This document shows positions 57,291 to 64,000 of a stretch of DNA of 64,000 bases, in pieces. The DNA comes from Azadirachta indica. Its lineage: Eukaryota; Streptophyta; Magnoliopsida; Sapindales; Meliaceae. The stretch's first letter is position 1. Each line of letters begins with the position of its first letter. The notes below the pieces were generated by a model. It made no database searches and was not told the DNA's origin. It worked only from the letters and a program-made list of their open reading frames with translations. The translations under genes and the position numbers were made by a program. The stretch lies in NCBI GenBank assembly GCA_022749755.1, contig CM040441.1:8664890-8728889 (forward strand), given 5' to 3'.

Positions 57291-60200
57291 AAGAAAGAAA
57301 AAGCAAGGATATGAAAATTTGAGAAAATGGAAAAGAAAACTCACTTTCTCACAGTAATAAGATTAATGCTAAAAACACCAAAAAGAATTAGATTAAAACA
57401 GAATATCATTATCTCAAAATATAAAATTAATGTTATATGAAATAAATTGACGAGTCTAATTAAATTTCGGGATCCCTCAAAGAACAGCAGAGAAATTCTA
57501 CATGTACAAAGAGAGAACTGCATTCACCAAACAACGTTGAAACTTCAGTTCTATTAAATAAAATTTCGTGTCTAACAAACAGTGTGAGTATTTTCTTTTT
57601 ATGATTTCGAATTCTGACCAACACAATCAGTTTTGCACCTTGATCGCAACTATTGAATCGATCAATTATCTCAAAAAGTTCGAGGATGGTAAATTGAAGC
57701 AAAGAGAACAGTCCTCCAATCTTCAGAGAAAACAAGGAAATTTGTTGTTAGGGAAATGCTGAATTGAGATTTAATGGGTACATCGAATACCTGCAACAGA
57801 AAAAATCATTATTTCTGGAGTGAGCGATGGACGAGAAGTGATGCAGCTGCCAAAACAACAAAAATTTTTTAATTGAACAAGATTTCTCTATATTTGTAAG
57901 TGCTCCTGACATAACGCTACAAAATGGAGGGTGCCTTCAGTTAAATTTTCTTCATGTACCAACTTATATTCAGGGAATCAAACAGAGGACTAAATCAAAG
58001 GGAACTAACAAGCCAGATATAAGTTCCAACTTTCATTTACTTTATGGTCCGCTTCTCTTATATTTTCGCAGGAGTAGGGGCAGAAAAAGATGAGTACAAA
58101 AAATTAGAAGCCTAATTCCAATACTTAAGCTAAAAAGAAACTTAACACTCACGAGCGATTCCCTCTTCAAGAAAGAAATCTGAATCATGTTATGGATGCT
58201 CCTTCTTGTAATCAACCTATAAATAGAAGTGTAAATTTGAATTTTAATGAATATCCACCTCAATATTCAGCAAGAAAAAGAAAGCCTCAAGAAAATATAA
58301 TCGTACCTGCAAATCTGGAATGGGCAAACCCGAGGAAAAGACCAGAGATATTCCTCAAAGCAAGGCAGAGAAATTCTACTCTTGCATAGAACAGCATTAA
58401 ACAAACAACATCAAGGAAGCCTTGTATGCTTCTTGAAAGCCATTTTTTCAAGACAACAGAAGCGCGGTATTCCTGAAAAGCAGTTTTCTTTGAACAACCA
58501 GCAAAAATGGGTAGCAAAAAGTTGGTTTTCAAGAAGATTATAACAGATAAAGCATGTAAGGAAACAAAGACAAAAGCCACAGTAAGGAAAGTATTCAGCA
58601 GGAAACTGTAAGGATTGAAAAGAGATAATACATGGTACCTGCTGCTTCAAATTTGTTGCACCTAAGAAAATGAGCAGAACTGTTCTCAAAGAACTGCATT
58701 CCTAAAATAACATCATCATAGCATTTGAGATCATGATTACTACGCGCGTAAATAAAGATTAGACACAGAATAATGCCAAATGTCCTTCAAGCTCGCAATA
58801 TTAAGATACATAAAGAATTATAAATTCATGGTACAATCATCAAAGAAATACAAGATAAGTGCAGTCTTCTCCTTATTCACATTTGAATTCATGCACCTTA
58901 AATGATCGGAGAGATTCATCAGAACAGGGCAGGGAAATAGGGAACTCATCAGCTAATATCAAAACATCTATTCTATGACATAAACTCTGTGTATTAAATA
59001 TACAAAATGAATGTATACTTCTCTGAAGACCATTGGATTCTCACATAATAAGAAAAGCAAATAATCAAACAGGGGACTCACATTCCAATTTTCATACTAA
59101 TAACAGCTTCTTCCTTATCATTCTATTTTATATCAAAAGATTAATTTACATATTTTAAAAAAATGATTATGATCTCAAATGTCCATTGTGCTCAAATCAG
59201 AATATCCAAATTACATAAAATTGTAAACATGAGAAAAAATCATAGAAGTTGTCAATCTAACGTCTTCAACGCTAGCACCATGAATACTTGTAGGAACCAT
59301 ATTCAGATTTGAATTATAAATTCATGATAAAATCATAAAAGAAATATGAGACACCAGCAATCTTCTCCTTATTCAAATTTGAATTCACGCACCTCAAATG
59401 ATCAGAGCGATTCCTAAGAACAGGGCAGGGAAATTCTGCGTTCACCAGCTAATTAATATCAAAACTTCAATTCTATAACATAAACATTGTGTATTAAATG
59501 TCAAATGAACTTATACTTCTCTGGAGACCGTCCCCTCTACTCTCCTGATCCAACGCCAATTTTCAATTAATAGAAATTAATTAGACCGTTGAACTGTCAC
59601 ATAATAAGGAAAGCAAATAATCCAACAGATGACTCACATCGCTAACACCAAGTTTCACACTAATAGCAGCTTCTTCTTCTCATTCTATTTTACATCGATA
59701 CATTAATTTACGTATTTAAAAAAGTGCTTATGGTATCAAATGTCAATTGTGCTCCGATCAGAATGTCTATATACATATATAAAATTGTAAAACTGAGACA
59801 AATCATTTCAGTCGTCAATTTAACGTCTTCAACTCTAGCACCATGAGTACTCGTAGAAACCATATACTGAAGACCATTAAACTGTGTTGATTGAGGAACC
59901 TAGCAGAATTAATTGTAAAGAATATATTAATAATCGCAAGAATACAAAGAAAGACACGTGTTAATTTAATAGAACATAAAAAACCTAATCATGCCATGGA
60001 GCTTCTCTTATGCCCCATCAGCAACATCGTGATCTTCAGTTTTCAATGAGTTAAGAAAAAAAACAGGGGTGGCACTCTCCATTTGTATAGCTAGAGCTGC
60101 ACTTAGAAGAATTTCTTTGTTCAATGTTGTTAGAAAAAACAATAATTTTTCTATATTTGTGTTCCTTGGAGTTTTTAGTACAACCACCATAATTTAAGTG

Positions 60201-60972
60201 GAAATGCTAGCAAATGATTTACATCAAGGAATCAAACAGAGGACTAAATAACATGGGAAGCAGAGTTTATCTAATTGCACAAAATTTAATCGTGGAAAAG
60301 AAAATTTTGTCAATTAAATTTGCAAAGTAACGGAAGTTAAAAAAAGGAACTATCGTCCTTCACAACGAGGGATAATCCTAAAAATATAGATTTTCAGAAC
60401 AATTACTAAAAATAGTTTGCAAAAACTTCAGTTTTAAGAGGAAAATAATACAGCATTGGGTAAGGAAGCAGAGCATAATTTCATAGGGATTTCTTAAACA
60501 GGGGCAGGGAAATCTTGTTTGTTGTCATTCCAACTCCATGAAACAGACTGTGCTTATTAAATAAAGAAAATTTTATCAATTGCTTGGTTTTTCACAACTT
60601 TTATTTCACCATTAGTTCCCATTTTTCTTTGCTTTGTTGGATTTTCTCAGTAATCAGACAAAAAATAATATGAACGTTTGAAATGCTTACCTTAGTGTTG
60701 TAATGTTAGCGTTTATGCTACATTCACACAACAATGATTTGGGTACTCATAAGAGCTTGGATGCTACCATTTAGCCACACTCCTTCCCTGTTCCAATGGA
60801 AAAAGGAGGAAGAACTCTCAAACCGGGTAAATAATGTATCAATTTCTTTTCGTTTTATGCTTGCAATCTATCAAATAAGAAAAAAGTGTATTGGACATAT
60901 TAGTTTGGAAAACATAATGGAAAATTTCTGAAATGACATCTTACAAAAAATAAACCTTCTATCACCTCGTTC
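57291..60972. repeat. Mosaic of non-coding repeats downstream of TNL-H
   Basis: 57291-58390 matches 21.1-22.4 kb (TCTGATTCTCCATCAAGAAAGAAAAAGCAA, GTACATCGAATACCTGCAACAG). 58390-60970 matches 32.1-34.16 kb downstream of TNL-E. Within it, 59290-59480 repeats 58790-58990 once more (CAGTCTTCTCCTTATTCA-like). No conserved ORF. Confidence 0.6.
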
Positions 60973-60978
60973 TTTATT
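60973..60978 (-). terminator. Polyadenylation signal candidate (AATAAA) for TNL-H
   Basis: AATAAA on the minus strand about 100 nt past the stop, in the context shared with C and E. Confidence 0.4.
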
Positions 60979-61080
60979 ACCAAAAAACAATGACTTGCTT
61001 TCCAAGAGATTCAGAATTTTACTCTTCAAACTAGCTAATCTGAAGTTCGTTCATACCTCCATCAGATCTAGCTCTTGGTG

Positions 61081-64000
61081 TCAAAATACACCCCGAAGAC
61101 AAGTGCAGTCAAGCCCCAAGCAACGAAATATTTCAGAAAGAAATGAGCTTTCTTGCCGAGGCGCGTTGATTTGCTCCTGATCAGATCTGTCAATACTCCC
61201 AATTTCAGCAGTTGTTTCACTCGTGCCAGCCTCATCGTGGAATTCATTGTGCAATGTCCTGCATTCCTCTTCATTTGGTGGCTCCATATTTACAGTCAAG
61301 GTGTTGGGTGGGGATTCGTTGGGATGTGCATACACTGGACACACCCCACAACATTTCACCTTCACCGTTTGGGACTTTTCAAATCTATTGTCGTAGACGG
61401 AGAAATCAAATGAGACAGTAGTATGGTGGTCAACATCAAGTAGCCTGACATTGCTACATGGTGCAAATCCAAGCAGGATCATCTGATTCGTGCCAACGAT
61501 TACCTCAAAATCGAAAGTCTTACTGATATCAGTCTTTTGTTCAAAACGATAGCTACATTTGACACCGCAAGATTGCAAATAAAAATGAGTTTCTAATACA
61601 GCACAAAGAGCAAAACCAATGAAGTGTGTTACAACAGTGTGGTGGCAGCTGAATAGTTATTGATGACCCAGAACATCGATTGCTGAACCATTCAGGAATA
61701 TCAACTGCACTTCTATCTAAAGATATTACGAATCCATTTGGTTCCTGTGATATGAAAATCATGATTAATTTCTGATCTAAGGAGAAGAGAGAGAGGTAGA
61801 AAGTGAATTAACTAGTTACGTACCTTTTCATACAATAACGCAATTGCCATATGTTGAACTCGTAGTTTTAAATCTGCCAAAATGTTCTTTGCGTTTAATA
61901 TCAGGTTCCGGCAATCAAAAAAATAGTATATTATTTTCTCCCCACAAAATGCATCGGAGCTTTGGTACAGTGTTTCCAGTAGCGATGCATCTAGACTTTC
62001 TAGACATTCCGGAAGCTTTGGCAATGATCTGAGTTGCGTGCAACTCCATGCATATAAACGTCTTAGTGATCGAGGCAGCTCTGGTAGTGACTCAAGCATA
62101 TTGCAATCGTCCAAGTGGAGTGATTTCAGCCGAGAAAGTTGCTTGATACTTGTAGGTAAACTCTCAAACACATTTCTTCTCAGATATAGGAGTTCCAAAG
62201 AAGACAGACAGCCAATGTCCTGAGGAATTTCTATTATACCACAGTCATCTACTATTAGCTCTCTCAATCTAGATAAACCTGAAAATGGAGGCAAAATGAA
62301 TCTTCTACAACCGTGAAATTCAGCTTTTTCAATTTCTCTAGGCAAGCGGATATTTTTCAACTCCAAACGGACAAGCCCTGTTAGAAGTTTTATGGAAGAC
62401 GGCAGCTCTTTAATCCTTATCTCCCCTAAATGAAGATATTCCAAACTTTCCATTTGCTCCAAGATTTCTGGAAATCTCCCCAATTTTGAACAGAACGTAA
62501 GTTCAAACCACAAAAGAGATTTCAATTTACATATGTCGGTCGAAATACTCTTCAGCCGATGGCAATTTATTATACTCAACTTTACAAGACTTGTTAGTCT
62601 GCTGATTGATGAGTCAACTTCTTCTATATCAGTACAGTGTAAATCTAATTCTATTACTTTTCCCGAAATCGGTGGAAACTCTCTGAGATCGCAAAAAGAG
62701 ATCTCAATCTTTATAGGGGATCCAAACTTTATGTCTGGGGGAAAATAACTAAGACTTCGGCAGCCAGTTAAACGCAACAGACCAAGTTTGTTGAAATTCT
62801 GGATGGACAAGGGAACGTGAGACAACCTTTGGCAATGTGAAAGAATTATTCTCTCCAGATTTGGGGTCTTCGATGGGTCTGCGGGGAGGCTACTGAGATA
62901 ATCAAAGCCCAGGAGTTCGATAAATTTTAACTTAGGAAGTTCCTGCAATAATTTAAACGATAACAATTAATTAAGAACCTTAGAAAAAATTATTATAAAT
63001 CAGTTTAACAATTAACATTAAATCAATAAAAATATATATTTAGGGATGATGCTATACCTTTTCTTCATAGAAATCTTCAATTTTTTCAATTTCACTACAA
63101 GATAGGTGAAGATCAATAAGATTATCTGGAATAAAATTTCTTGGCAATTTTTTCAATGGACATCCGTCCCAATGAAGATATCTCAATTCATCAGAAAGAT
63201 AATCAAGATCTTGAGGAAAATGCACTTTAGACCTCAAGGAACGAAGATAATCAAGACCTGACCCAAAGGAAGACATATAAAATTTAAGATATTTAAGATT
63301 ATTCATATTTGCAAAAACATTGGATTCTAGATGCATATATACATCTCCTATTCTGGACAAATTCAAGGATATGCTTCTGATTGAGTTAGTCCCCTGATCA
63401 AACAAAAAACAAGTAGAGAATGAGAGAGCATAAGATCCTCGAAACAAAAATGGAACTAAGTATTGAAAATGAAATTTGCATGCATGATCTGATTCAATAG
63501 CAAAAGGTTACAAAATAAATAGAGTCGTTGATTACCTTATTTTTTTTGAGAACATGACAAACATCCTTATGATCCCACAATCTGCTACGTTTTCCGGCTC
63601 TTCTGGAGATTCTTCACACACAATTCTTTGACCCATTTCTTGCAATAAATCATGCATTTCTAGCTTGTTACCCGATCTTGTTATAAGTGACTTTTCAACC
63701 AAGACATTTAGTCCATAATGCATCAAAAAATGATCATCTGAAATTGATATCACACGATCTTCATCATCACCTTTGAAGAAACATGCAATATCAAGAAATA
63801 TATTCTTCACGTCCCATTCTAATTCATCATAACTAATTTTAAGGACATCATGAATATCAGAGGCAGAAATTCGTCTCAAATTGTGCAATGCATTTTCCCA
63901 GTCCGATAATTTGATCTTACGATAAAGAAAGGAACCCAACACTTTTAAAGCTAGTGGATTACCATTTGCATATTCTACTACCCTTTCTGCGTGCCCCATA
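61081..64000 (-). pseudogene. TNL-H: TNL, 5' part beyond window, two frameshifts
   Basis: Sister of TNL-E. Exon 2 (to 63536) enters from the right edge at VVEYANGNPLALKVLGSFL and holds NIFLDIACFFKGDDED and MHDLLQEMG. One base is missing at about 63597 (EEPGKRSRLW in sisters), so the exon end is out of frame. Exon 3 is 63393-63058, exon 4 (LRR) 62942-61824 and fully open, exon 5 (C-JID) 61744-61081. Two bases are missing at about 61629 (TGTGTTACAAC against TGTGTTTTACAAC in E), breaking C-JID after IQLPPHCC. The tail FRCLGLDCTCLRGVF is as in E. TIR and P-loop lie outside the window. Confidence 0.86.

Noticed and set aside
1..64000. Search for CRISPR-like arrays, tRNA or rRNA genes and prokaryotic defence systems
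   Set aside because: No regularly spaced short repeats, no cloverleaf-forming segments noticed, and all gene structure is plant-type with introns.

Overview
This is plant nuclear DNA. It is AT-rich and intron-bearing, and it is dominated by a head-to-tail cluster of TIR-NBS-LRR (TNL) immune-receptor genes, all on the minus strand. The LRR wording, the five-exon layout (TIR / NB-ARC / linker-LRR / LRR / C-JID) and the 'MASSSSSS' starts resemble the large TNL families of Citrus. The organism is inferred from recalled family style, not from a search.

Layout, left to right: TNL-A (1-2413, runs off the left edge); an AT-rich gap with a weak GRF-like gene fragment (about 3.86-4.31 kb) and a probable inverted-repeat transposon (4.82-5.98 kb); TNL-B (7.5-11.5 kb); TNL-C (15.2-19.4 kb, the best preserved); a 15-kb stretch without an intact gene, holding relic TNL C-terminal exons, a duplicated 2.5-2.7 kb block and a Ty1/copia retrotransposon (23815-28511); TNL-E (34.3-38.6 kb); TNL-F (42.5-46.7 kb); a small two-exon non-NLR pseudogene (48.5-49.0 kb); two truncated TNLs fused by deletions (G2 at 51.0-53.6 kb, G1 at 53.8-56.0 kb); repeated non-coding sequence; and TNL-H (61.1-64.0 kb, runs off the right edge).

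Family structure: B and C are sister copies, E and H are sister copies, and F and G2 are alike. Flanking non-coding blocks were duplicated together with the genes, so the cluster grew by tandem and segmental duplication. Every TNL shows at least one reading-frame lesion: 1-2 bp indels, one clean nonsense codon in F, or larger deletions. Either this haplotype carries an almost entirely decayed cluster, or part of the indel load is assembly error.

The best non-standard signals are: (1) a duplicated small secreted proline-rich peptide gene, one copy split by the copia element while the other preserves the empty site; (2) similarity between the last codons of the C/E/H-type TNLs and a small membrane-protein pseudogene at 48.5 kb, read in a different frame; (3) deletion junctions that built the G1/G2 remnants; (4) relic C-JID exons from a different TNL lineage scattered through the gaps. 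I found no CRISPR array, rRNA, tRNA or prokaryote-type system.
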